Position numbers and translations under genes: made by a program. A stretch of DNA of 14,826 nucleotides, from positions 1 to 14,826 of the forward strand of contig JASHRB010000572.1 in the NCBI GenBank assembly GCA_030037575.1, read 5' to 3'. The notes under the pieces were generated by a model. That model saw nothing but the letters and a program-made list of their open reading frames with translations. It was not told the origin of the DNA and searched no databases. This DNA comes from Candidatus Sulfotelmatobacter sp. Its GTDB lineage: Bacteria > Acidobacteriota > Terriglobia > Terriglobales > Acidobacteriaceae. Numbering within the stretch: position 1 is the first letter of the stretch; the number at the start of each line of letters is the position of its first letter. Positions 1-7,309 of this stretch are shown one piece after another.

Positions 1-320
1 ACCCGGCCTTCGTGGCCATTCAGATCGGGATTGTTCTTGTCCGTGCTCTCCAGACGATAGCTATACTCCCCCGGAGTGGGCGCCGCGAAACGTACCGTCC
101 ACCTGCTCCCTCCCCGCCAGAAGGTCGGCACCCGCCAGGATTCCCCGCCCCTGCTGAACACCACGTCGACATCCACATCATTGAACGGATCCGCGTATTT
201 TTTTTGCGAGGCGAAGCTCCTCTCGAACATCCAGTTCGCTGTCGCCGGTGGCTGCTCGGCCACGACAAAGTTCACCGACAGTAAAAGCAGTACGGCCCCG
301 CATCGCGCTCTCGTCCTCAT
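1..320 (-). CDS. Secreted DUF5060-domain protein (putative glycoside hydrolase), N-terminal part, cut by window edge
   Basis: The ATG at 320-318 opens a frame that runs off the left edge after 106 codons. A GGAGAG ribosome site lies about 6 bases upstream. The first 21 residues are a signal peptide (basic MRTRAR, then a Leu/Val-rich core ending VVA), so the product is exported. Residues 30-106 carry the DUF5060 signature: W-M-F-E-R-S-F, YADPFNDVDVDVVF, WRVPTFWRGG, WTVRFAAPTPGEYSYR, STDKNNPDLNG. In this family DUF5060 is an N-terminal beta-sandwich in front of a DUF4038-like TIM barrel. Some relatives are glycosidases, for example the apiosidase-like group near GH140. The catalytic part lies outside the window, so the substrate is unknown. 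The gene follows the TonB receptor by 98 bases on the same strand with no clear terminator between them, so co-transcription is likely. Family assignment is by recognition of the motif string. Confidence 0.82.
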   Translation of the reverse strand, partial: MRTRARCGAVLLLLSVNFVVAEQPPATANWMFERSFASQKKYADPFNDVDVDVVFSRGGESWRVPTFWRGGSRWTVRFAAPTPGEYSYRLESTDKNNPDLNGHEGR

Positions 321-418
321 AGCTGCTCTCCGATCTCAGAACAAAACGCCTCGCGGCGAGTCTGGCGGAAGTCATGACCGGAGCGATCAGAACCTTCCGC
401 GGAGACTCGTTCCAAATC

Positions 419-3400
419 TCAAAACGACAGCCTTAGTGCAAATTGCAGGTTTCTCGGCACGTAGAGATACGACGCCATGCCGTCGAACCCTCCGAAGCCA
501 GCTGAGCCCAGAGTGGCCACCGGATTCGCGAAAGCAGGATGGTTGAACAAATTGAAGGCCTGCGCCGTGAATTGGAGTTTTGCCCTCTCGCTGAGGGGAA
601 ACACCTTGGAAACTCCGAAGTCGAAATCCACATATCCCGGCCCGTACAGCGAGTTGATCCCCGTATCCCCCCAAGTCCCCGCAGGTTGCTGGGTGAATGC
701 GCAAGGATTGAACCACGCGGTCCCGGGCGCCCCGTCGATCTCCCGGACTTTATCGGGTGCTGTGCCGCCCTGAGAGAATGACGTATGGCAGGCAGTGTTG
801 GGGTTGGCCAGCACTGGACCGGCCTTAAAGGGATTGCTGATTTGATCGGCGCGATCGGCGGAAGGCGCACCCAACGGAATGGCCACAGTTCCACTTACGT
901 TGGTGACGGTAAATGGAAAACCGGTTTCGGCCTGCGCAATCAGATCGGCTTCCCACCCTTTCGCCAGCACGGCGGTTGCACCCCTGGAATTTTTCGCAAA
1001 AGGCAACTCATAGTTCGTCGTAAGCGTAAAGTGATCGCGGATATCGAGGTGCGAGTTTCCCCAAGCCATGACATACTCGTTCACGCTGCCGTTCGGCAGC
1101 GTGGTCGGTTCCTGATTAAAGTTGTCGAAAGCGTGCGCCCAAGTGTAATTGGCGACCACGCCCCATCCATTCTCAAACCTGCGTTCGAGCGTCGCCTGCA
1201 TGCCGTCGTAGCGTGTGCTGCCGAATCCGCCCAGCCATCCTACGGTGGTCACGTTTGGCGCGATACCGTTGGCTTGCAGCGGATACACCGATTGCCCATT
1301 GCCCGGCGAGTTGATGTTCAGGTTCCAGTTGGACTCGGCGCGGTGCTTGCCGTAGTTGCCTACGTAACCGATGCTGGCGATAAGTTTCGCGGGCAGCTCG
1401 CGCTGCACGGTGACATTAAACTGCTCGGCATATTGCGACGGGGTATTGAAAGCGGTGTCGGTTTGCGGTCCGGAGGGACTGCTTGCGCTCTCCGCGACCA
1501 CCGCCGGCATGCCGTATTCCAGCCTCCAGGGGCCGGGCCCTGGGTATTGCGTGGGAGTCCAGCTGCTGATGAAGGGGGCATTGCGAAACGCTCCGGGGGA
1601 CAACATGGGCAGGGGAAAGAAACTTATGCCAAACCCGCCTCGCACCACAGTTTTCTTGGTAACTTGGGCGGCGAATCCAAACCTGGGTGCGAAATTATGC
1701 CAGTGCTTCGCCACGTCGGCGCTATTGGAGACGCCATCTTGTCCGGCAATCAGAATCTTCCCGGTGGTGGGATCGAAGTTGGAAATCTGGTTGGGCGAAC
1801 TGATGGGGCTGTAGTAATCCCAGCGCACACCGAGGTTGAAAGTCAGCCAGCTTCTGGCCCGCCAATCGTCCTGCAGAAATAATCCCGCTTCGTTGAATTG
1901 GTAGTCCGGAGTGTTGAGCTCGGTCAGACGCCCACCAGCGTACTGAAAGGGGTATCCCGTCAGCAGCGTGGCGAAGCCGTTGCCTGTCTGGCTGGCCAGA
2001 AACTCGAAATAGCCGCGCGAATATGGACTTTGATTCTGGAAAACCTGACGGCGGCGAAGCTCCCCTCCAAACTTGATGCTGTGGGATTTCAAGATGTGGG
2101 TAAAATCGCCCTCCACCTGATACACGTTGTTGGTATTGATGTCGGGAATGTAGATGTCATCCCCGATGTAGAAATCGGTTCCATCAATCGGCCAGAACGC
2201 CGCCAACCCCGAACTCAAATAGCTGTAATTTGATCCGGTCAGCCCCACCTGATCGGAGAGGTCTTTCCCGGTATTGTAGGAGAGACTCGATAGACCGTAG
2301 CGGCTATAGCCGCCGCGCAATTCCATCACCCAAGTTGGATCGAAAACATGGATAAAGTTGAGCTGCACTCCTTGGGTGCGCTGATGCCCGGGACCACCGA
2401 CCAGGCCATCACCGATGGGGATGCCGGGCGGCTGGTCCGCGTAGACGTTTTCAAACGAGTAGCGCGCGAATACGGAGTTGGAGTCGGAGAAATGGTAGTC
2501 CAGCTTAACGTCGAAGGTGTCGGAATTCAGAATATTGGAGGCGGTGCGGGCGTAGTTGTTGCTGACCAGGTGACGGTCGGAACTTGTGGCCAGCGGATAC
2601 AACTGAAGTACCTTGTAGCCGACGGTATCAAACCCGGTTTCGGTCGCGGTGCCGGTTTGGGGAATGATGTTGCCGGGATAGGAAGCGCCGGAGATAGGAT
2701 CGAAGATCTGCGTGGGTTTCCCGTTGATGTAGTTTTCCGGCAGGAACAGGTCGGAAAAGTTTCCTTGCCGCATCGCATCCGTCGGCACCGAACCGACAAA
2801 AGTGGTCGGCTGTACATTACGATAGCCTTCGTAGTCGGCAAAGAAGAAGGCACGGTTTTGTATGATGCGTCCGCCAAAACTTCCACCGAACTGATTTTGC
2901 CGGTAGGGCGCGACCTCTTTGGTGAGCCAGTTTGTCGTGTCAAAAATGGTGTTGCGGAAGTACTCGTAGGCGGTACCGTGGAAGTCGTTCGTGCCCGATT
3001 TGGTAATGACATTAACAACCGCCCCTCCGGTTCTTCCCAACTCCGCGGTGTAGAGATTGCTTTCAACCCTCACTTCCTGGATTGCGTCCATCGACGGCTT
3101 GACTACCTCGGTTCCAACGAAGCGCTCGTTGTTGTCCATGCCGTCGATCTGAAAATTGTTCTCCGCATTGTCTTGTGCATTCACGGTGACGTTGGAAGGC
3201 GTGCGCCGGTCGTCTGGACCCCCACCGTAGCTGCAACAGTCCTGCGTATCGAAATTCGCCCCGGCGGCAAGCTGCACAAGAGTGACGTAGTTGCGGTTGT
3301 TGACGGGAAGGTCCTCAACCGCCTTGGAGTCGATCAGGGTGCTCAAATCGGACGTCTGCGATTGCAGCGCCGGAGGCTCTCCTCCGACTGTGACCACTTC

Positions 3401-3796
3401 CTTCACCTCGCCCACGTCCAGCGAAATGTCCAGCTTGAGTCTGTCGCCCACCGCAAGCGTCACTTGTTTGACACTCGCCGTTTTGAACCCGGGTTTTTCG
3501 ATGCGTACGCTGTAACGGCCGGGGGGGACGAAGGTGAAAACATAGTTGCCGCCGCCCTCGGTCTTCGCGGACTGTTCCACCTCAGTGTCGAGGTTCCGGA
3601 TGGTGACTGAAGCGCCGTCGATGGTGGCTCCGCCTTTGTCCGACACCACCCCGACCACATCGGCCGTTTTCACCTGAGCGAGAACTTGATAGGGGAGAAA
3701 ACCCACAATCAGGGCCAGAACAGAGAAAGTCAAGAAGCGGCCGAGATTCCCTTTTGCCTGCAAAAGACGCTTGATTCCGGGCTGCCAATCGTTCAT
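419..3796 (-). CDS. TonB-dependent receptor with N-terminal carboxypeptidase regulatory-like domain (Oar-like)
   Basis: This 1125-residue outer-membrane protein takes up large or scarce ligands using TonB energy. The ATG at 3796-3794 has AGGGG about 8 bases upstream. Residues 1-40 form a long signal peptide ending near VLA-QV. Residues about 45-130 are the CarboxypepD_reg beta-sandwich (VVGVVSDKGGATIDGASV, then VPPGRYSVRIEKPGFK). A TonB-box-like stretch EVVTV lies at 133-137. The plug follows, with LPVNNRNY, QIDGMDNNE, SAELGR-like YTAELGRTGGAVVNV and TKSGTNDFHGTAYEYFRN. The rest is the 22-strand barrel, ending in the aromatic C-terminus FALRLSF needed for barrel insertion. Length and layout match the large acidobacterial receptors often found with polymer degradation genes. 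It is followed by the DUF5060 protein gene and preceded by the FadR-type regulator. Its promoter region shares a 15-base motif with the catabolic operon. The ligand is probably a carbohydrate, inferred from neighbours only. Confidence 0.93.
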   Translation of the reverse strand: MNDWQPGIKRLLQAKGNLGRFLTFSVLALIVGFLPYQVLAQVKTADVVGVVSDKGGATIDGASVTIRNLDTEVEQSAKTEGGGNYVFTFVPPGRYSVRIEKPGFKTASVKQVTLAVGDRLKLDISLDVGEVKEVVTVGGEPPALQSQTSDLSTLIDSKAVEDLPVNNRNYVTLVQLAAGANFDTQDCCSYGGGPDDRRTPSNVTVNAQDNAENNFQIDGMDNNERFVGTEVVKPSMDAIQEVRVESNLYTAELGRTGGAVVNVITKSGTNDFHGTAYEYFRNTIFDTTNWLTKEVAPYRQNQFGGSFGGRIIQNRAFFFADYEGYRNVQPTTFVGSVPTDAMRQGNFSDLFLPENYINGKPTQIFDPISGASYPGNIIPQTGTATETGFDTVGYKVLQLYPLATSSDRHLVSNNYARTASNILNSDTFDVKLDYHFSDSNSVFARYSFENVYADQPPGIPIGDGLVGGPGHQRTQGVQLNFIHVFDPTWVMELRGGYSRYGLSSLSYNTGKDLSDQVGLTGSNYSYLSSGLAAFWPIDGTDFYIGDDIYIPDINTNNVYQVEGDFTHILKSHSIKFGGELRRRQVFQNQSPYSRGYFEFLASQTGNGFATLLTGYPFQYAGGRLTELNTPDYQFNEAGLFLQDDWRARSWLTFNLGVRWDYYSPISSPNQISNFDPTTGKILIAGQDGVSNSADVAKHWHNFAPRFGFAAQVTKKTVVRGGFGISFFPLPMLSPGAFRNAPFISSWTPTQYPGPGPWRLEYGMPAVVAESASSPSGPQTDTAFNTPSQYAEQFNVTVQRELPAKLIASIGYVGNYGKHRAESNWNLNINSPGNGQSVYPLQANGIAPNVTTVGWLGGFGSTRYDGMQATLERRFENGWGVVANYTWAHAFDNFNQEPTTLPNGSVNEYVMAWGNSHLDIRDHFTLTTNYELPFAKNSRGATAVLAKGWEADLIAQAETGFPFTVTNVSGTVAIPLGAPSADRADQISNPFKAGPVLANPNTACHTSFSQGGTAPDKVREIDGAPGTAWFNPCAFTQQPAGTWGDTGINSLYGPGYVDFDFGVSKVFPLSERAKLQFTAQAFNLFNHPAFANPVATLGSAGFGGFDGMASYLYVPRNLQFALRLSF

Positions 3797-3820
3797 CGTG
3801 GAACCCCTTGGCGCAGTTTT

Positions 3821-3835
3821 ATAGACATCAGACCA
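3821..3835 (-). promoter_or_regulatory. Operator-like site at the TonB receptor promoter
   Basis: The minus strand reads TGGTCTGATGTCTAT. All 15 bases are identical to 4918-4932 at the aldehyde dehydrogenase promoter. The site begins 4 bases past the candidate -10, so it would cover the transcription start. Only the right half (TGATG) of the palindrome seen at 4911-4927 is kept; the left half (CATCA) is replaced by GTCCGG-like sequence, so binding may be weaker. The likely binder is the neighbouring FadR-type regulator, which is inference. Confidence 0.5.
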
Positions 3836-3839
3836 CCGG

Positions 3840-3869
3840 ACTATCTAATATGTAAAACTGGGTTGTCAA
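3840..3869 (-). promoter_or_regulatory. Candidate sigma-70-type promoter of the TonB receptor gene
   Basis: Read on the minus strand, a perfect TTGACA -35 (3869-3864) is followed after 18 bases by GATAGT (3845-3840), a four-of-six match to TATAAT. Transcription would begin near 3833, giving a leader of about 35 bases that includes the AGGGG ribosome site. The -35 is strong; the -10 is weak and other registers (for example TAGATA with a 16-base spacer) are possible. Confidence 0.5.
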
Positions 3870-4003
3870 GTGCTTTTTTCTGGATGTGGTGCGCGATGCC
3901 GCGAACGGCGAACCCTGCCGGACAGGAAAAGGCAGCGACCGTCGGGGAGCAGTTTCTACGAGCGCAACAAATGGACTAGAGCGACGCCCGCGCTTCCGTT
4001 CCC

Positions 4004-4804
4004 TTAACCCTCCGCGGCCTGCGAGCTGGACTCGAGGGTCAGGACAACTTTGGAGGTGGCCAGGGGAGCGCGCTCGCGCTGCAGGTGTTGCGCCATCGCA
4101 TCGAGATGAAGTCGCATGGCGGCACGCGCCCGGTCGGGATTGCGTTTGGCAAGCGCCAGGAAGATTTGCTTGTGGTGTTCGAGAGCTTCATCGGCGACGC
4201 CTGGTTGCGTGAGGGTTTCTCCGATCCATTGCTGCATGAGATTGCGGATCAGCTGCAGCGCGTTCTGCAGGATTCGATTGTGCGCGGCTTTGCCCACGGC
4301 CAGGTGAAAGTTGATGTCGGCCTCCTGAAATGCGGCGCGATCATTGCGATTCGCCTCCATCTGATCGAGATAATCACCCACCTCCTTCAGGTCTTCCGCC
4401 GTCGATCGCTCGGCCGCAAGCCCCACCAGCTCCACTTCGATTAATCGTCTGGCTTCCACCAACTCCTGCGCTTCCGAGGCCACGCTTCCGGTAATCGCCC
4501 AGAGAAGCGGACGGGACAGAAATTCCGAACGGCGGCATACAAAAGTGCCATCGCCCAGCCGGGTCTCAATCATTCCCATGATTTCGAGCGCCTTAAGAGC
4601 CTCGCGGAGCGAGGCCCGACCGACCGCTAACTGCCGGCACAATTCCCGCTCAGGAGGGATGCGCTCCCCTTCGTTCCAATCCCCGCGAATAAGATGCGAA
4701 ACCATCTTGCGGCAAATGTCTGCGGTGAGCGTAGAACGCAGCATGGGGGTTAGAAAGCTTTTGGAAAGCGGGTTGACAGCGGGTCGTTTCTTCTGCAGAT
4801 TCAC
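4004..4804 (-). CDS. FadR-subfamily GntR transcriptional regulator
   Basis: A DNA-binding regulator that responds to a small acid, predicted to control both its own locus and the flanking genes. With the GTG start at 4804 it has 266 residues. The winged helix-turn-helix spans about 22-89 (RIPPERELCRQLAVGRASLR, EALKALEIMGMIETRLGDGT). The all-helical FCD effector domain spans about 109-239. It keeps the usual metal ligands: D163 and H167 (EADINFH), a His in EHH (210/211) and H233 (MRLHL). FCD proteins with this set often bind a metal and a carboxylate effector such as a sugar acid. The GTG has GGAG 7 bases upstream. An upstream in-frame TTG at 4852 has no ribosome site and would lie almost at the predicted transcript start. 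An ATG at 4744 would still keep the HTH. It is divergent from the dehydrogenase operon with two operator-like repeats between them, so autoregulation is likely. Confidence 0.88.
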   Translation of the reverse strand: MNLQKKRPAVNPLSKSFLTPMLRSTLTADICRKMVSHLIRGDWNEGERIPPERELCRQLAVGRASLREALKALEIMGMIETRLGDGTFVCRRSEFLSRPLLWAITGSVASEAQELVEARRLIEVELVGLAAERSTAEDLKEVGDYLDQMEANRNDRAAFQEADINFHLAVGKAAHNRILQNALQLIRNLMQQWIGETLTQPGVADEALEHHKQIFLALAKRNPDRARAAMRLHLDAMAQHLQRERAPLATSKVVLTLESSSQAAEG

Positions 4805-4862
4805 GGACCGGCTCCAAAGCGCGCATTGCGGATGAGAGATGCGCTTGGGCAAAGTCTAATCG

Positions 4863-4880
4863 ATCATATGGCATGATGTC
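4863..4880 (+). promoter_or_regulatory. Operator-like palindrome 1 in the regulator/dehydrogenase divergent region
   Basis: The sequence ATCATATGGCATGATGTC contains a perfect inverted repeat, ATCAT-n5-ATGAT (4863-4877). On the minus strand its edge is TATGAT (4868-4863), a good -10 for the regulator gene, though I see no convincing -35 for it. The site is a near copy (16 of 18 bases) of the one at 4912-4929, exactly 49 bp away. Binding here would block the regulator's own promoter. The binder being the FadR-type protein is inferred. Confidence 0.6.
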
Positions 4881-4892
4881 CACACGAGTTTC

Positions 4893-4921
4893 TTGACAAA
4901 AACAGCGTTCCATCATATGGT
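4893..4921 (+). promoter_or_regulatory. Candidate promoter of the aldehyde dehydrogenase operon
   Basis: A perfect TTGACA -35 (4893-4898) is followed after a 17-base spacer by TATGGT (4916-4921), four of six matches to TATAAT. Transcription would be expected about 4 to 10 bases further on, at 4925-4931. That coincides with the first ATGs of the dehydrogenase (4925, 4931), leaving no room for a ribosome site. The -10 lies inside operator-like palindrome 2, a classic arrangement for repression. Confidence 0.55.
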
Positions 4922-4929
4922 CTGATGTC
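4911..4929 (+). promoter_or_regulatory. Operator-like palindrome 2 overlapping the dehydrogenase -10
   Basis: The sequence contains CATCA-n7-TGATG (4911-4927), an inverted repeat centred at 4919. Positions 4912-4929 align to 4863-4880 with 16 of 18 identities, and 4918-4932 is identical to the minus strand at 3835-3821. It covers the -10 and reaches the start codon region. A bound FadR-type dimer would exclude RNA polymerase. Confidence 0.6.
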
Positions 4930-6418
4930 TATGTCACTCACCTATGAACCTTCCGTTCAAGATTTTTTGTCGCGGGGACCCTTAGGATCATTCGTTGGCG
5001 GGGAAAATCGCGCTCTGGAGTCCTCGGCCATCTTCCCCACCGTGGATCCGGGCTCGGGTGAATTGCTGGCCAATGTGAAAGAAGCCAGCCCGGCTGAGGT
5101 CGAAGATGCCGTCGCCGTTGCCCGGCACGTCTTCGAACGCGGCAAATGGTCGGGGCTGGCCCCAAACCAGCGCGCCGTCCACCTTCACCGGCTGGCAGAT
5201 CTGGTGGAGGCTCGTAAGTCCACGCTGGCCGAGATTGAATCGCTCGATGTGGGCAAACCGCTGTCGCAAGCCGAATGGGACATCGGCAACTTTTGCCAGA
5301 CGCTGCGCTATTACGCCAATCTGTCCGTTCACGTCCAGTACCGCAATCCGATCGCCGTGGCACAACACGAGGCCCGCACGGTTCACTTTCCCCGCGGTGT
5401 GTGCGCCTTTATTTTCCCCTGGAATTTCCCGCTTCTGTTGGTGGGCTGGGGAATCGCCCCGGCCCTGGCTGCCGGCAATACGGTCGTCATCAAACCTGCG
5501 GAGGAAACGCCCCTTTCCACCCTTTATCTGGTGCAAATCGCTGAGGAGGCGGGCATGCCGGCGGGTGTGATCAATGTGATTCCCGGCTCCGGCGAGGTCA
5601 CGGGCGCTGCTCTTTCCCGTCATCCTGGTCTGGCTCGGATGTCGTTCACCGGTTCTCCGGAGGTGGGCCGGCTCGTAGCCCGTGAATGCGGCCTGAATCT
5701 GGTCCCGGTAAAGCTCGAACTGGGAGGCAAGGGGGCGGCCGTGGTGTTTGCGGATACCGATGTTGATGCCACCGCCGAGGCCCTCGTATCGGCGATCACT
5801 CTGAACGCGGGACAGGTTTGCTGCACCGCATCGCGATGGGTGGTGGACGATCGCATCTATGACCAGTTTGTATCGTCGGCAATCGCCCGAATGAAGCAAG
5901 TCCGGATCGGGTACGGCCAGGACCCCGCCACGCAGATGGGACCGGTCGTCAGCCCAAAGCAGCGCGACCGGATCCTGGGTTATCTGGACAAAGCCAAACA
6001 ACAAGGCGGCGAATCCCTGCTCGCAGGTGGCCGGGCGAGTGTGCCCGAGAAGAACGGGTACTACGTGAAACCAGCACTTTTGGCGGGTGATGCTTCGAAT
6101 GTCGCGTGCCGTGAGGAGATTTTCGGCCCGGTGGCATTTGTGCTCCGGTTCCGAGATGAGGAAGAAGCGATCAGGCTGGTCAACCAATCTCCCTACGGCC
6201 TTGCCAACAGCGTTTGGTCGCGCGATTTGGAACGGGCCAACCGGGTCGCCGAAAAAATGGTCGCGGGCAACAGCTGGATCAACGCCCATAACGTCTTTGT
6301 GCATGGCGTTCCTTATGCGGGGGTGAATCTTAGCGGTCTCGGCGGTGGGGTGCTGGGCCCGAATACCTTCTTTGATTACATGCGGGATTTATCGGTCGTT
6401 CGGCCGCTTCAGGGCTGA
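4925..6418 (+). CDS. NAD(P)-dependent aldehyde dehydrogenase
   Basis: Oxidises an aldehyde to the acid in the cytoplasm. The 497 residues match the usual ALDH length. The catalytic Asn167 is in FPWNFP, Lys190 in VVIKPAEETP binds the cofactor, and the Rossmann element is FTGSPEVG (241-248). The general base Glu265 is in LELGGK, the nucleophile is Cys299 in NAGQVCCTASR, and Glu398 is in EEIFGPV. All catalytic residues are present. The substrate class cannot be read: relatives act on lactaldehyde, betaine aldehyde, hydroxymuconic semialdehydes and sugar aldehydes. As the first gene of an operon containing an HpcH/HpaI aldolase, a likely role is oxidising the aldehyde that aldol cleavage releases. 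The start is uncertain between ATG 4925 and ATG 4931; neither has a ribosome site, and the promoter suggests a leaderless message. Confidence 0.93.
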   Translation: MSMSLTYEPSVQDFLSRGPLGSFVGGENRALESSAIFPTVDPGSGELLANVKEASPAEVEDAVAVARHVFERGKWSGLAPNQRAVHLHRLADLVEARKSTLAEIESLDVGKPLSQAEWDIGNFCQTLRYYANLSVHVQYRNPIAVAQHEARTVHFPRGVCAFIFPWNFPLLLVGWGIAPALAAGNTVVIKPAEETPLSTLYLVQIAEEAGMPAGVINVIPGSGEVTGAALSRHPGLARMSFTGSPEVGRLVARECGLNLVPVKLELGGKGAAVVFADTDVDATAEALVSAITLNAGQVCCTASRWVVDDRIYDQFVSSAIARMKQVRIGYGQDPATQMGPVVSPKQRDRILGYLDKAKQQGGESLLAGGRASVPEKNGYYVKPALLAGDASNVACREEIFGPVAFVLRFRDEEEAIRLVNQSPYGLANSVWSRDLERANRVAEKMVAGNSWINAHNVFVHGVPYAGVNLSGLGGGVLGPNTFFDYMRDLSVVRPLQG

Positions 6419-6449
6419 GCGACGGTAGCGGAAGCACCCAGGAGACCGA

Positions 6450-7298
6450 ATGGCGACTGACGTTACGACTCGAGTCCCCGATCGGCTTGAGTCCATGCGC
6501 TCGGGCAAAGCGCAACCCGTGGCCATCGCACGCGGTGTTTGGCTCAGAGAATTCGCCGGCAAGAGCTGCGGAGCGCAGCGCTTCAGCACGGGCAGCGCCA
6601 CCTTCGAAGCGGGCGCGGCGCTCGCCTATCACACCCATCCCATCAGCGAGGCCATCACCGTGATCAGCGGCACCGCGCGAGTCGCGGTCGAGGGGCGGCG
6701 TTATCTGCTCCAGCCCTTCGATTCGCTCCACGTTCCCCGCCATGTCGCACATGAAGTTTGCAATCTGTCCGCGACTTCCGATTTGGTGGCCTTGTCGGTG
6801 TTCGCCTCTTCCGAGCCGACGCGGCAGGAAATCAAAACCGACTTTGCGGTCATCGAAAAAGGTCTGGCCAACCCGCGGCCGGGCGACCCCGAATCTTTGG
6901 TTCGGTTTGCGGAAGCGGAGTTGTATGAACTCTGGCCCGGGGCGCAGTTCCGCGACTTATTTGCCGGCCGTTTTGGATCCGTCGGAATCTGTGGCGGCTA
7001 TGGGCGGTTTCTGCCGGAGAGTTCCCTGCCTTGCCACACTCACTTGTACGACGAATCGATTACGATTGTGGAAGGAGAAGCCGTCTGCCTAGTCAAAGGC
7101 AGCCACTATTCGTTGCGCGACTGCGATACTGCGGTCATTCCTGAAGGCCGGCCGCACCGCTTCCTCAATCTCTCCGCTTCCCCGATGGCGATGTTGTGGG
7201 TTTATGCGGGCAACGAGCCGGAAAGAACGCTGGTTTCGGCTTCTCTGTGCAATGGCAATCTTGTCTGGCCGGGGGAAAACCACCCTGCCTCGAGGTGA
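6450..7298 (+). CDS. Bicupin (two-cupin-domain) protein
   Basis: A 282-residue protein with two cupin barrels, each with a full metal-binding set. Domain 1 has H61, H63 and E67 (YHTHPISEAITVISG) plus H101 (VPRHVAHEVCN). Domain 2 has H196, H198 and E202 (CHTHLYDESITIVEG) plus H236 (IPEGRPHRFLN). There is no signal peptide, so it is cytoplasmic. Cupins in sugar-acid operons include isomerases, lyases and ring-opening enzymes; bicupins also include dioxygenases such as the gentisate and oxalate-acting families. I cannot assign the reaction. It starts 31 bases after the dehydrogenase stop with AGGAG 5 bases before the ATG, and its stop overlaps the first possible ATG of the next gene (TGATG). Co-transcription with its neighbours is therefore nearly certain. 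Confidence 0.85.
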   Translation: MATDVTTRVPDRLESMRSGKAQPVAIARGVWLREFAGKSCGAQRFSTGSATFEAGAALAYHTHPISEAITVISGTARVAVEGRRYLLQPFDSLHVPRHVAHEVCNLSATSDLVALSVFASSEPTRQEIKTDFAVIEKGLANPRPGDPESLVRFAEAELYELWPGAQFRDLFAGRFGSVGICGGYGRFLPESSLPCHTHLYDESITIVEGEAVCLVKGSHYSLRDCDTAVIPEGRPHRFLNLSASPMAMLWVYAGNEPERTLVSASLCNGNLVWPGENHPASR

Positions 7299-7309
7299 TG
7301 GGGAATCGC

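Noticed and set aside
785..3610. Long plus-strand open frames at 785-1882 and 2348-3610, opposite the TonB receptor.
   Set aside because: They are antisense to a gene with clear plug, barrel and C-terminal motifs. Their translations show no domain, and they arise from GC-rich third positions.
4805..4852. A longer FadR-type protein starting at the TTG at 4852.
   Set aside because: There is no ribosome site, and the start would fall about 4 bases after the predicted transcript start. The GTG at 4804 has GGAG at 7 bases.
4988..6304. A 438-codon minus-strand frame opposite the aldehyde dehydrogenase.
   Set aside because: The plus strand has every ALDH catalytic motif; the antisense product has no recognisable fold and no good ribosome site.
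7196..7309. Extension of the hydroxyacid dehydrogenase to an ATG at 7196.
   Set aside because: That segment overlaps the end of the bicupin by about 100 bases, and the extra residues do not resemble the family.
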